A stretch of 6,825 nt of DNA, from the NCBI GenBank assembly GCA_021772595.1, contig JAJFLS010000278.1, positions 1-6,825 of the forward strand, given 5' to 3'. The position numbers and the translations under genes were made by a program. This DNA comes from Opitutales bacterium. GTDB lineage: Bacteria; Verrucomicrobiota; Verrucomicrobiia; Opitutales; Opitutaceae. Positions 1 to 5,539 of this stretch are shown here, piece by piece (the stretch's first letter is position 1; each line of letters opens with the position of its first letter). Below the pieces are notes generated by a model. The model was not told the origin of the DNA. It did no database searches and saw nothing but the letters and a program-made list of their open reading frames with translations.

Positions 1-1
1 G

Positions 2-214
2 CATCACGGAGACAACCACATCCATAGTACGCGACTAATTCCGCTTCCCGACAAAAAGGATCATCCGGTATTGACCGGGGTGGGCGAAATGCATGTCCAA
101 ACCGGCGGATACTTAACTTCACCTCCAGCAGGAAGCTGGCCTTTATACAATAGTAAATTCGATACCCCTATCAGCGTATGCGTAAGCTTTTATCCACTCT
201 CTCTTTCTGCTTAG
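2..214 (+). CDS. Possible 3' end of an upstream gene (partial, unidentified)
   Basis: A frame is open from the left edge (frame starting at base 2) for 70 codons to a TAG at 212-214; the other two forward frames close within the first 40 bases. The deduced peptide begins HHGDNHIHSTRLIPLPDKK and contains TGVGEMHVQTGGYLTSPPAG, a plausible globular-protein tail, but I do not recognise the family. It would overlap the first 37 bases of the downstream phosphatase, longer than a usual operon overlap, so the last dozen codons may not be native. It could equally be a chance open frame in a leader region. Sequence to the left of the window would settle it. Confidence 0.33.
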   Translation, partial: HHGDNHIHSTRLIPLPDKKDHPVLTGVGEMHVQTGGYLTSPPAGSWPLYNSKFDTPISVCVSFYPLSLSA

Positions 215-1587
215 TTCTGTCGCCCCTAATCGTTTTCGCCCAGAAAGGCCCTTTCTTCGCCACCGGCGTCAAGATCGGCGAAGTCGACGATAGCAGTGCC
301 ATCGTTTGGGTGCGACTCACGGCAACTCCGAAAGCGGATTTCGGGCGCTTGCCGATATTGACCGAAGGGCTGAAGGCGGGCGCGAAAGACGAAGGCGCTA
401 TGCCGGTCGGCTTGGTTCCGGGGAGCGCGGGCGAGTTTCGCTTTTACTACTGGCCGGAATCGAAGGGCGAAGGCTCGAAGCTCAATTCAGCGTGGTTGTC
501 GGTTTCGCCTGAAAGCGACTATATTCGTCAGCTTCCTTTGAGCGGTCTGCGTCCGGGCGAGACTTACCATTACGAGGTGGAAGCTCGAGAAACCGGCAGC
601 TCGAAAATCGCTTCCCGAGCCGCAGGCGCGTTCAAAACGGCTCCTAAACGCGGAGCCAAGGGGCCGGTTCGATTCATCGTAACCACCTGTCAGGCGATCC
701 GGAGCATCGACGCGGGCGAGCAAGGGCATTCCACTTATCGGCAGATGCTTGGTTTCGAGCCGGACTTTCTCGTTCATACCGGCGACATCGTGTATTACGA
801 CAAAGCGCCCTTAGCCAAGAGCGTGGCCCAGGCGCGGGCCAAGTGGAACCTGATGTTCTCCTACGGCTATAATCAGAACTTCCACCAGAACGTGAGTTCC
901 TACTTCATGAAGGACGATCACGATACCTTGAAAAACGACTGTTGGTACGGACAGACCTACGGGGATCTGACTTTCGAGCAAGGGCTCGATATTTTTCGAG
1001 AGCAAGTGCCGATGGGCGAAAAGACCTACCGCACGTATCGCTGGGGGCGCGACGTTCAGATTTGGATGACCGAGAACCGAGATTTTCGATCCAGCAATAG
1101 AGATCCCGATGGGCCCGACAAAACGATATTGGGAGCGGAGCAAAAAGCGTGGCTCAAGAAAACCATCCTCGAATCGGACGCGACCTATAAGTTCGTCATC
1201 TCTCCGGGTCCTTTGGTGGGCCCCGACAAGTTCGGCAAAAAGGACAATCACGCCAACGAGGTTTTCGCCCATGAGGGCCAGGAGCTACGCGACTTCTTGA
1301 GCCAGCAAGCGAACACCTTCGTGATTTGCGGCGATCGGCACTGGCAATACTGTTCCCAGGATCCGGATACAGGGCTGCTTGAGCTCGGCTGCGGCGAGAT
1401 CAACGATCAGCACGACTATGGTGGAAATTCCGGCTACTTCTCCGACTTCCACAAGTATTTCAGCGGCAAGGGCGGCTTCCTCGGCATCACTGTGGAGAAT
1501 GGGCAGGCCAAGGCGGAGTGGTTCGCGAGTACCGAGAAATCCGAAACGCTATCGGTCCAGCACGTCGAAAAATTGGGGATTCGGTAA
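178..1587 (+). CDS. Exported PhoD-like metallophosphatase (alkaline phosphatase D family)
   Basis: Predicted phosphomonoesterase/phosphodiesterase of the PhoD family, 469 aa, acting outside the cytoplasm. Residues 1-21 (MRKLLSTLSFCLVLSPLIVFA) form a signal peptide with a short basic start, a hydrophobic core and a likely cut around Ala21-Gln22. An N-terminal beta-sandwich-like part (about 27-155, ending in AFKTAP) precedes the metallophosphatase core. Core motifs: TTCQ at 169-172, FLVHTGDIVYYD at 197-208 (Asp203 a metal ligand), KDDHDT at 245-250, and VICGDRHWQY at 382-391 (GDxH, metal/phosphate site). EQKAWLKKTI (321-330) is also typical of PhoD members. Length and motif order are complete. 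The ATG at 178 is chosen because it gives an intact signal peptide; no Shine-Dalgarno sequence is visible. PhoD enzymes elsewhere serve phosphate scavenging, often with Ca and Fe; the exact substrate cannot be read here. No Pho box was recognised. Transcription converges on the ABM gene across palindrome A. Confidence 0.93.
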   Translation: MRKLLSTLSFCLVLSPLIVFAQKGPFFATGVKIGEVDDSSAIVWVRLTATPKADFGRLPILTEGLKAGAKDEGAMPVGLVPGSAGEFRFYYWPESKGEGSKLNSAWLSVSPESDYIRQLPLSGLRPGETYHYEVEARETGSSKIASRAAGAFKTAPKRGAKGPVRFIVTTCQAIRSIDAGEQGHSTYRQMLGFEPDFLVHTGDIVYYDKAPLAKSVAQARAKWNLMFSYGYNQNFHQNVSSYFMKDDHDTLKNDCWYGQTYGDLTFEQGLDIFREQVPMGEKTYRTYRWGRDVQIWMTENRDFRSSNRDPDGPDKTILGAEQKAWLKKTILESDATYKFVISPGPLVGPDKFGKKDNHANEVFAHEGQELRDFLSQQANTFVICGDRHWQYCSQDPDTGLLELGCGEINDQHDYGGNSGYFSDFHKYFSGKGGFLGITVENGQAKAEWFASTEKSETLSVQHVEKLGIR

Positions 1588-1593
1588 GCAAAG

Positions 1594-1670
1594 GGTAGGG
1601 CAGCGACGTCCCGGCGTGCCGCGTCGGTTTGATCTTCTTATGCGGCACGCCGGGACGTCGTTGCCCCACC
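1594..1670. repeat. Palindromic element A: inverted pair of REP-like units
   Basis: Two 25-nt arms, 1598-1622 and 1642-1666, are inverted copies with one difference (G1603 opposite T1661, a G-U pair in RNA), separated by 19 nt; GGT/ACC extends the outer stem to 1594 and 1670. The left arm starts with GTAG (1595-1598). Each arm can also fold alone: GGCA 1599-1602 with TGCC 1617-1620, a bulged G1603, CG/CG, an A1606-G1614 mismatch, CG/CG, and a TCC loop. The only arm-to-arm difference lies at that bulge. The element fills the 91-bp gap between two convergent genes and could stop transcription from either side, although no T-run follows. Organisation matches REPIN/BIME elements; family assignment is inference. 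Confidence 0.85.
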
Positions 1671-1678
1671 GTAAACTG

Positions 1679-1984
1679 CTACGCGTTTTCCAGGATCTTG
1701 AGGGAGACGTCTTCGACCATTCCTTCGACGCGTTCGCGGAATGTATTCATGTGCGGCGCCACGAGATGGGCTTTGAGATCGTCGAGAGAATTCCATTTTT
1801 CAATGATGGTCACCATCGCTCCATCGAGATTCTGAGCGGGGATTCCCGTCTCGGAGTCTATAGTCGGCGCGTACTCAATGCAGCCTTGCTCCTCGAGAAC
1901 GTCAGGAACGTTCGATTTGAAAATCTCGACGAACTCGGAAAGGCGGCCGTCTTTGATGCGAATGGATGCGATTACGTTTATCAT
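1679..1984 (-). CDS. Putative quinol monooxygenase, ABM domain (YgiN-like)
   Basis: A 101-aa single-domain protein of the antibiotic biosynthesis monooxygenase superfamily (dimeric alpha+beta barrel), cytosolic, with no signal peptide. Visible family signatures: opening strand INVIASIRIKDG (2-13), EEQGCIEY (31-38), strand VTIIEKWNSLDDLKAHL (58-74) and the paired His73 and His78 around APHMNTF (76-82). Small YgiN-like members act on quinols or related aromatics without a cofactor; the substrate here is unknown. The ATG at 1984 is preferred over a TTG at 2020, because family proteins begin right at the first strand and the 12 extra residues are unlike it. The Shine-Dalgarno match is weak. It diverges from the SDR gene; the octamer GCGATCGC lies 14 nt upstream of its ATG, as it does for the SDR. 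The stop codon TAG abuts palindrome A. Confidence 0.88.
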   Translation of the reverse strand: MINVIASIRIKDGRLSEFVEIFKSNVPDVLEEQGCIEYAPTIDSETGIPAQNLDGAMVTIIEKWNSLDDLKAHLVAPHMNTFRERVEGMVEDVSLKILENA

Positions 1985-1998
1985 TGCCCGTATTTCGC

Positions 1999-2006
1999 GC
2001 GATCGC
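1999..2006 (-). promoter_or_regulatory. GCGATCGC octamer 14 nt upstream of the ABM start
   Basis: Perfect palindrome GCGATCGC, extended here to the 10-mer CGCGATCGCG (1998-2007). It is one of only two copies I find in the window; the other is at 2359-2366, at the same 14-nt distance from the divergent SDR start. It may be an operator or a HIP1-like genomic motif. Its function is inferred only from position. Confidence 0.4.
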
Positions 2007-2120
2007 GTTGCTGAAAGCAATCCCTGTCTGTGGATCCGGAATCGGATTGGTGGTCATCGCAGCGGTTGAAATGGATTGGAAGCGTGGGCGGGTTTCGAAG
2101 AATGTAACGACGGCAAATCT

Positions 2121-2271
2121 CTCAGATGCTGTTTAATAAATCGAAGAATCCGTAGGGGCGTCGCTTGCGGCGACCGCAGAAGAAACTAGAAATCTTCCTA
2201 CGCGGTCTCCGCAAGCAGAGCCCCTACATTCCGGGAAATGCATATTTCAGACTTGTTAAACAACCTCTCAG
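2121..2271. repeat. Composite palindromic element B (REPIN/MITE-like, about 150 bp)
   Basis: Inner arms 2152-2177 and 2202-2227 (26 nt each) are inverted copies with 22 of 26 positions matching. Both ends carry the same foot: GTAG at 2152-2155 and CTAC at 2224-2227. The left arm folds alone (GTCGC 2160-2164 with GCGAC 2170-2174, loop TTGCG). The 24-nt centre adds GAAGA (2179-2183) pairing with TCTTC (2193-2197). Outer arms 2121-2136 and 2256-2271, ending TGTTTAA/TTAAACA, are inverted copies with 13 of 16 matches, so the whole unit is nested. It lies in the gap between the divergent ABM and SDR genes. A weak TTG-started extension of the SDR frame into this element (to 2165) is not believable as coding. 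Confidence 0.82.
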
Positions 2272-2290
2272 CGGCCCCCATCGCTTGCTT

Positions 2291-2330
2291 GAAGATTTTT
2301 CCATTCCCCAGTTTCGCAAACTGAATCTTC
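2291..2330. promoter_or_regulatory. Nested hairpin in the SDR leader or promoter region
   Basis: CAGTTT (2309-2314) and AAACTG (2318-2323) form a perfect 6-bp palindrome around CGC. GAAGATT (2291-2297) and AATCTTC (2324-2330) are perfect 7-bp arms around it. The right arms are contiguous, while the left arms are split by 11 nt (2298-2308). If transcribed, this folds into a 13-bp stem with one internal bulge, about 50 nt before the SDR start. It could be a leader structure or a regulator site; no known riboswitch class is recognised, and no clear -35/-10 pair was found nearby. Confidence 0.45.
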
Positions 2331-2358
2331 GGTGGCTCAATGTGTTTGATGCATTCAT

Positions 2359-2366
2359 GCGATCGC
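2359..2366 (+). promoter_or_regulatory. GCGATCGC octamer 14 nt upstream of the SDR start
   Basis: Second copy of the perfect 8-bp palindrome, separated by bases 2367-2380 (14 nt) from the ATG at 2381. Its position mirrors the copy before the divergent ABM gene. If the SDR really starts at the adjacent ATG (2384), the spacing becomes 17. Confidence 0.4.
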
Positions 2367-2380
2367 TTCACTCTGTTTTA

Positions 2381-3163
2381 ATGATGACTATTCAACTGGA
2401 CGGACAAACGGTGGCGATTACCGGCGCTGCAAAGGGTATCGGACTGGCGATTGCCAAAGCCTTTCTCGATGCAGGAGCTCATATTCTTGCGATTGACCTC
2501 GATGCGTCGGGCCTTGCGCAGCTTCAGTCCACAGCGCCCGGGCGGGTTGATATTCTGTGTGTGGATGTCGCTGATTACGATGCGCTCAAAACCGCTATAG
2601 AAGAACGCTGCCTTGATCACCTCGTCTGCGCGGCGGCCATAGGTTCGGGTAAGACGGGATTTCCTTTCTGGAAATTGGATCCTTCGGATTGGCGGCAGGT
2701 TCTCGACATCACATTGATGGGGACGGTCAATACGGTCCACGCTTGCGCTTCAGGGCTGCTGGTCGGGGAGACATCGCGAAAGTCGGTTCTATTGCTGGCT
2801 TCCGTTGCAGGGCAGATGGGTTCGCAGACAGACCCGCCCTACAGCGCCAGCAAAGCAGCGCTTATTAATTTCGCTCAGATCGCAGCCAAGGACTTTGCGT
2901 CCTTTGGCATCCGCGTTAACGCGTTGTCCCCAGGCATGGTCAAGACTGAGCTGAACCGATCCGTATTCGAATCATCCGAGGAGGCGAAAGTCATGGGCTA
3001 CGACGCGTGGGCCGAGGAAAAGGTCAAGCGTGTTGCTCCGCTCGGCCGCTGGCAGGAGCCGGAAGAGTTTGCTTCGATGGCTGTGTTTTTGGCCAGCGAG
3101 CATGGGCGCAACATTACCGGCCAGACGATAAACATCGACGGCGGCCAGGTGATGCACAGTTGA
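2381..3163 (+). CDS. Short-chain dehydrogenase/reductase (SDR), classical type
   Basis: NAD(P)-dependent oxidoreductase with a Rossmann fold, 260 aa, the normal size of classical SDRs; substrate unknown. Motifs: cofactor loop TGAAKGIG (14-21); Asp39 in AIDLD at the end of strand 2, which favours NAD over NADP; Asp62 in CVDVAD; Ser141 in LLLASVAG; catalytic YSASK (Tyr154, Lys158); the RVNALSPGMVKTE segment (178-190); and a C-terminal APLGRWQEPEEFA...ITGQTINIDGG tail. Two departures are visible: the usual NNAG turn reads CAAA (83-86), and the Asn of the Asn-Ser-Tyr-Lys tetrad appears to be Thr111 (ITLMG). Start: tandem ATGs at 2381 and 2384 directly precede the first strand. An in-frame ATG at 2357 and the open frame further upstream run through a hairpin region and palindrome B and are unlikely to be translated. 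No good ribosome binding site is seen. Confidence 0.92.
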   Translation: MMTIQLDGQTVAITGAAKGIGLAIAKAFLDAGAHILAIDLDASGLAQLQSTAPGRVDILCVDVADYDALKTAIEERCLDHLVCAAAIGSGKTGFPFWKLDPSDWRQVLDITLMGTVNTVHACASGLLVGETSRKSVLLLASVAGQMGSQTDPPYSASKAALINFAQIAAKDFASFGIRVNALSPGMVKTELNRSVFESSEEAKVMGYDAWAEEKVKRVAPLGRWQEPEEFASMAVFLASEHGRNITGQTINIDGGQVMHS

Positions 3164-3167
3164 CTGG

Positions 3168-3196
3168 CTTATCCCGGTTTATTCTTTCCGGGTAAG
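3168..3196 (+). terminator. Possible weak terminator hairpin after the SDR gene
   Basis: CTTA-T-CCCGG (3168-3177) pairs with CCGGGTAAG (3188-3196): nine base pairs with one bulged T and a 10-nt T-rich loop, starting 5 nt after the stop codon. There is no T-run behind it, so intrinsic termination is uncertain. Confidence 0.35.
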
Positions 3197-3257
3197 TACT
3201 TCTTGGCTCTAGGCGGGGCGTAGCGTTGCGAAGCCTATTGCTTCGTTGCTGATTTTG

Positions 3258-3345
3258 GTAGCGGCCGATCTTCGAGCGGCCATTCTGAACGATGCAATCG
3301 TTCAGCTACGAGAAATGATATGGCCGCTCGGAGATCGGCCGCTAA
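3258..3345. repeat. Palindromic element C: inverted pair of REP-like units with a central hairpin
   Basis: Arms 3259-3283 and 3320-3344 (25 nt) are inverted copies with one difference (T3272 opposite G3331). The left arm has a GTAG foot (3258-3261); the right foot reads TTAG on the opposite strand. Each arm folds alone: GGCCG (3263-3267) with CGGCC (3277-3281), an A3268-G3276 mismatch, TC/GA, and a 3-nt loop TTC (TCC in the other arm). The centre holds a perfect 9-bp hairpin, CTGAACGAT (3285-3293) with ATCGTTCAG (3297-3305). It lies between convergent SDR and HDOD genes, 23 bases from the HDOD stop, and may also end their transcripts. Confidence 0.85.
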
Positions 3346-3367
3346 CTGAGTATGCCTCGGGGATGTT

Positions 3368-4216
3368 TTATTTGAACGAGTTGGCAAATTTATCCGCTTC
3401 ATCGAAGGATAGCGAAATCATTTCATTCATTAGCCCCTGACCTAGGCCAAAGTTGCTTTCAGCGGTCCTAGTTAAGCGATCCAATCCATCTTCTTCGTCA
3501 AAATACCGCACAAGAGACACGAGACGAACGGCAGGTTCGGCAGATGATTCTTCGGAAAGATCATGGTGTCCGGCAATCGCATCAACCAAGTATTTGGGCA
3601 GGCCCCAAGTTTCGGCTAACAAGGCCCCAATGGTTGGATGGTCATAGGAAAAACGCTCGCGCTCCAATCCGTCGATATCGGTATCCTCGCCAGCGTGCCA
3701 CAGCTCAATTAACGAATTGTAATCCTGGCCTTTGAGGTCGGATATGAGGGGAAGGGCCAAGTCCTGGATTAAGGACGCGGTAAAGCTCTCAGCTTGCGTA
3801 GCCGCATGCAGGTGCTGGGCAATGTGCTTGGCGAGACAGGCGCGGCGGGCCGACGCTAGCCAAAACCTTGAAATCTCCATACATCCGAGGTTATCCGGCA
3901 GGGTCGTGGAGACTGCATAGCTCAGCAACATCGATTCCAATCTGGAGCGGCCCAGCAAGGTGACGGCGTCATGCAGATTGGACACTTCAGTCGCCATACC
4001 ATAACCTGCCGAATTGATTAACCGCAGGATCTTAATACTCATCCCTAGATCTAGTTGGATTTTCTCCGCGATTTTCGAAGTCTCCGTATCGGGATCTCTA
4101 AGCATTTTGAGCACATCCATGACGACGGCAGGAAACTTCCGTGGCTCATAGTCCCCCAACAAGACCTGGAGTTCTTTTTTCGGGTCCGTATGTTTACGTT
4201 TAAAAAATCTACCCAT
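3368..4216 (-). CDS. HDOD-domain signalling protein
   Basis: A 282-aa cytosolic protein that is essentially one HDOD domain, a degenerate relative of HD-type phosphohydrolases used as a signalling or scaffold module. After a basic, charged start (MGRFFKRKH) come the family's helical signatures: PRKFPAVVMDVLKMLRDPD (25-43); AEKIQLDLGMSIKILRLINSAGYG (50-73), the conserved D-x-x-L-...-K-L-NSA region; and the LHDAVTLLGRSRLESMLLS segment (81-99). The HD-site position reads SLIQDLAL, so the metal-binding His is Gln151 before Asp152; YDHPTIGALLAETWGLP (191-207) and AIAGHHD (213-219) follow. Loss of the His argues against hydrolase activity, as is usual for HDOD. No GGDEF, EAL, receiver or kinase domain is attached. 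Its ATG is 6 nt after the channel gene's stop, with GGGGAGAG as ribosome site, so the two are one operon. The partner or signal is unknown. Confidence 0.92.
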   Translation of the reverse strand: MGRFFKRKHTDPKKELQVLLGDYEPRKFPAVVMDVLKMLRDPDTETSKIAEKIQLDLGMSIKILRLINSAGYGMATEVSNLHDAVTLLGRSRLESMLLSYAVSTTLPDNLGCMEISRFWLASARRACLAKHIAQHLHAATQAESFTASLIQDLALPLISDLKGQDYNSLIELWHAGEDTDIDGLERERFSYDHPTIGALLAETWGLPKYLVDAIAGHHDLSEESSAEPAVRLVSLVRYFDEEDGLDRLTRTAESNFGLGQGLMNEMISLSFDEADKFANSFK

Positions 4217-4222
4217 GTCGAT

Positions 4223-5245
4223 TTACTCTCCCCGGCGCGCCATCTTGTTGGTGAATATCGATAGGAGCCCGCCCAGCATTACGTAGCCCAGGACGACTTC
4301 GCTAATCGAAACCATCCGAGCTGCCACCGTTGCCGGAACAACGTCGCCGTAACCCAGCGTTGTGAGCGTCACTATCGAAAAATAGAATGGGCCGATCCAA
4401 TTATCGTATTCGCCATAATCAATACCGCAAAACCCGTAAATAAGGCTAAACAGCATAACGATTCCAAAAACCAGCAAACACCAGCGCGTTACACTCCTTC
4501 CACAATCGCTAGTCAATGACCAGATTCGATACACCAGGCCGTTTAACTGACTACTCTCCCTGAATTCTTTGAGATAGTTTTCGTCTACGACAAATCGACG
4601 CAGTCGGTAGGCGCCGGAGAAATTCACGTCGCGAAGATCCACTCCGAACCATTCGGCTGTCTCGTATCCAGTAGTCTGATGCAATTTGGCGTCCCGCAAA
4701 TCGGCATCGTTCATAATGGCGCCCGAAAAATCGGATTCTGACAGATCAGCCCCGCGAATGTCCGCTCCGGTGCAATCCGCTCGGTGGAGAATCGCCTCCC
4801 GCATTCTTACGCGGCTTAAGTTGGCCCGTCTTAGATCCGCTTCTGACAAATCGGTCTTGGTTAAGGTGGCCTCGACCAACCTTGCATTGAACAGTCTCGC
4901 CTTTTTTAGATTCGCCATGCCCAATCCGACGCGTTCCGCTTGAGCGTCTTCCAAGTTGGCCTCCGTCAAATTCGCAGCGGTTAACTCCGCTCTGTCGAGA
5001 TTGGCTTTAACCAAACTCGCTCCGCTGAAATCCGCCTGAAACAGGTTGGCGCCAGCCAGGTTGGCCTCAGTCAAATCAGCCCCCGCGAAATTGCCCCCGG
5101 TCAGATTGAGCCCGCTTAAATCCTGGCCTGCCAAAGCCACTCCCTGGAAATTCAATTCCGAGGCGGGTCTACTCTTTTCCGGGTGGTTTCGCAGTGCTTG
5201 TATGAGCTTGAGAGCGTCTGTATTGGTATCTAGTTCCTCGGTCAT
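4223..5245 (-). CDS. Pentapeptide-repeat protein fused to a two-TM potassium-type channel
   Basis: A predicted inner-membrane ion channel with a large N-terminal right-handed beta-helix, 340 aa. Residues about 31-190 are tandem pentapeptides of the A(D/N)LXX type (ADLTEANLAGANLFQADFSG and so on), around 30 repeats, continued by VDLRDVNFSGAYRLRRF (202-216). A charged linker (222-250) leads to TM1 (about 256-274, CLLVFGIVMLFSLIYGFCG), a pore helix with selectivity filter TLTTLGYGD (293-301), and TM2 (about 314-332). The filter is a bacterial form of the TVGYGD signature, so K+ selectivity is likely. The protein stops 8 residues after TM2, so no C-terminal RCK/TrkA gating domain exists; the pentapeptide domain is the obvious candidate for sensing or partner binding. 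Start: the ATG at 5245 is preferred to a TTG at 5305. First gene of an operon with the HDOD gene. Which pathway it serves is unknown. Confidence 0.92.
   Translation of the reverse strand: MTEELDTNTDALKLIQALRNHPEKSRPASELNFQGVALAGQDLSGLNLTGGNFAGADLTEANLAGANLFQADFSGASLVKANLDRAELTAANLTEANLEDAQAERVGLGMANLKKARLFNARLVEATLTKTDLSEADLRRANLSRVRMREAILHRADCTGADIRGADLSESDFSGAIMNDADLRDAKLHQTTGYETAEWFGVDLRDVNFSGAYRLRRFVVDENYLKEFRESSQLNGLVYRIWSLTSDCGRSVTRWCLLVFGIVMLFSLIYGFCGIDYGEYDNWIGPFYFSIVTLTTLGYGDVVPATVAARMVSISEVVLGYVMLGGLLSIFTNKMARRGE
4226..4233 (-). promoter_or_regulatory. Strong ribosome binding site of the HDOD gene, inside the channel gene's end
   Basis: On the minus strand GGGGAGAG directly precedes the channel gene's TAA (4225-4223) and lies 9 nt before the HDOD ATG at 4216. 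It is the best Shine-Dalgarno site in the window and supports the ATG at 4216. Its place within the last codons of the upstream gene suggests translational coupling. Confidence 0.75.
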
Positions 5246-5285
5246 TCTTGAAGCTCGATAGAGCCTTCGATAATCCCATTTTGCA

Positions 5286-5302
5286 ACCCAAGAACGTTGG
5301 GT
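5286..5302. promoter_or_regulatory. Possible operator palindrome upstream of the channel-HDOD operon
   Basis: ACCCAA (5286-5291) and TTGGGT (5297-5302) are perfect inverted 6-mers around 5 nt, located 40-57 nt upstream of the ATG at 5245. Spacing and size fit a dimeric helix-turn-helix regulator site, but a single copy of this length can arise by chance. No convincing -35/-10 pair is visible around it. Confidence 0.25.
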
Positions 5303-5539
5303 CAATTATTCAGGGCTTTTCCATGATGCCGCGTAAGCGATCCCGACCCGCATGACCTTGCGCCGCTTCCCACGTCGCTCAAGGAGTTTCCGCATCCTGG
5401 AATTGCGGCGAGATAAATTGAGGGACAAGTCAGCTCGGCCCAGAAGAGGCGTTGTCTTTGTTTTCTTGTTTCATCCGTCTGCCTTCAAATTGTTCCGGTT
5501 CTCTTCGAGCTCGGTCTTGTCGCTTCGCTCGGAACATCC

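Noticed and set aside
811..1272. Minus-strand open frame of 153 codons inside the phosphatase gene
   Set aside because: Mirror of the well-supported PhoD-like reading frame; no motif of its own.
1379..2014. Long plus-strand open frame across the end of the phosphatase, palindrome A and the ABM gene
   Set aside because: It overlaps two genes with clear family signatures in other frames, runs through a palindrome, and its product is Ser/Arg-rich without domain pattern.
2165..2380. N-terminal extension of the SDR to a TTG inside element B
   Set aside because: The extra 72 codons read through palindromic repeat DNA, and classical SDRs begin just before the TGxxxGIG strand, matching the ATGs at 2381/2384.
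3500..3660. HD-type phosphohydrolase activity for the HDOD protein, suggested by YDHP and GHHD
   Set aside because: The HD-site His is Gln151 and the other ligands are incomplete, as expected for the non-catalytic HDOD family.
4640..5150. Short-period DNA repetition resembling a tandem repeat array
   Set aside because: It is the coding consequence of the pentapeptide A(D/N)LXX repeats; codons vary, so it is not a separate DNA repeat or CRISPR.
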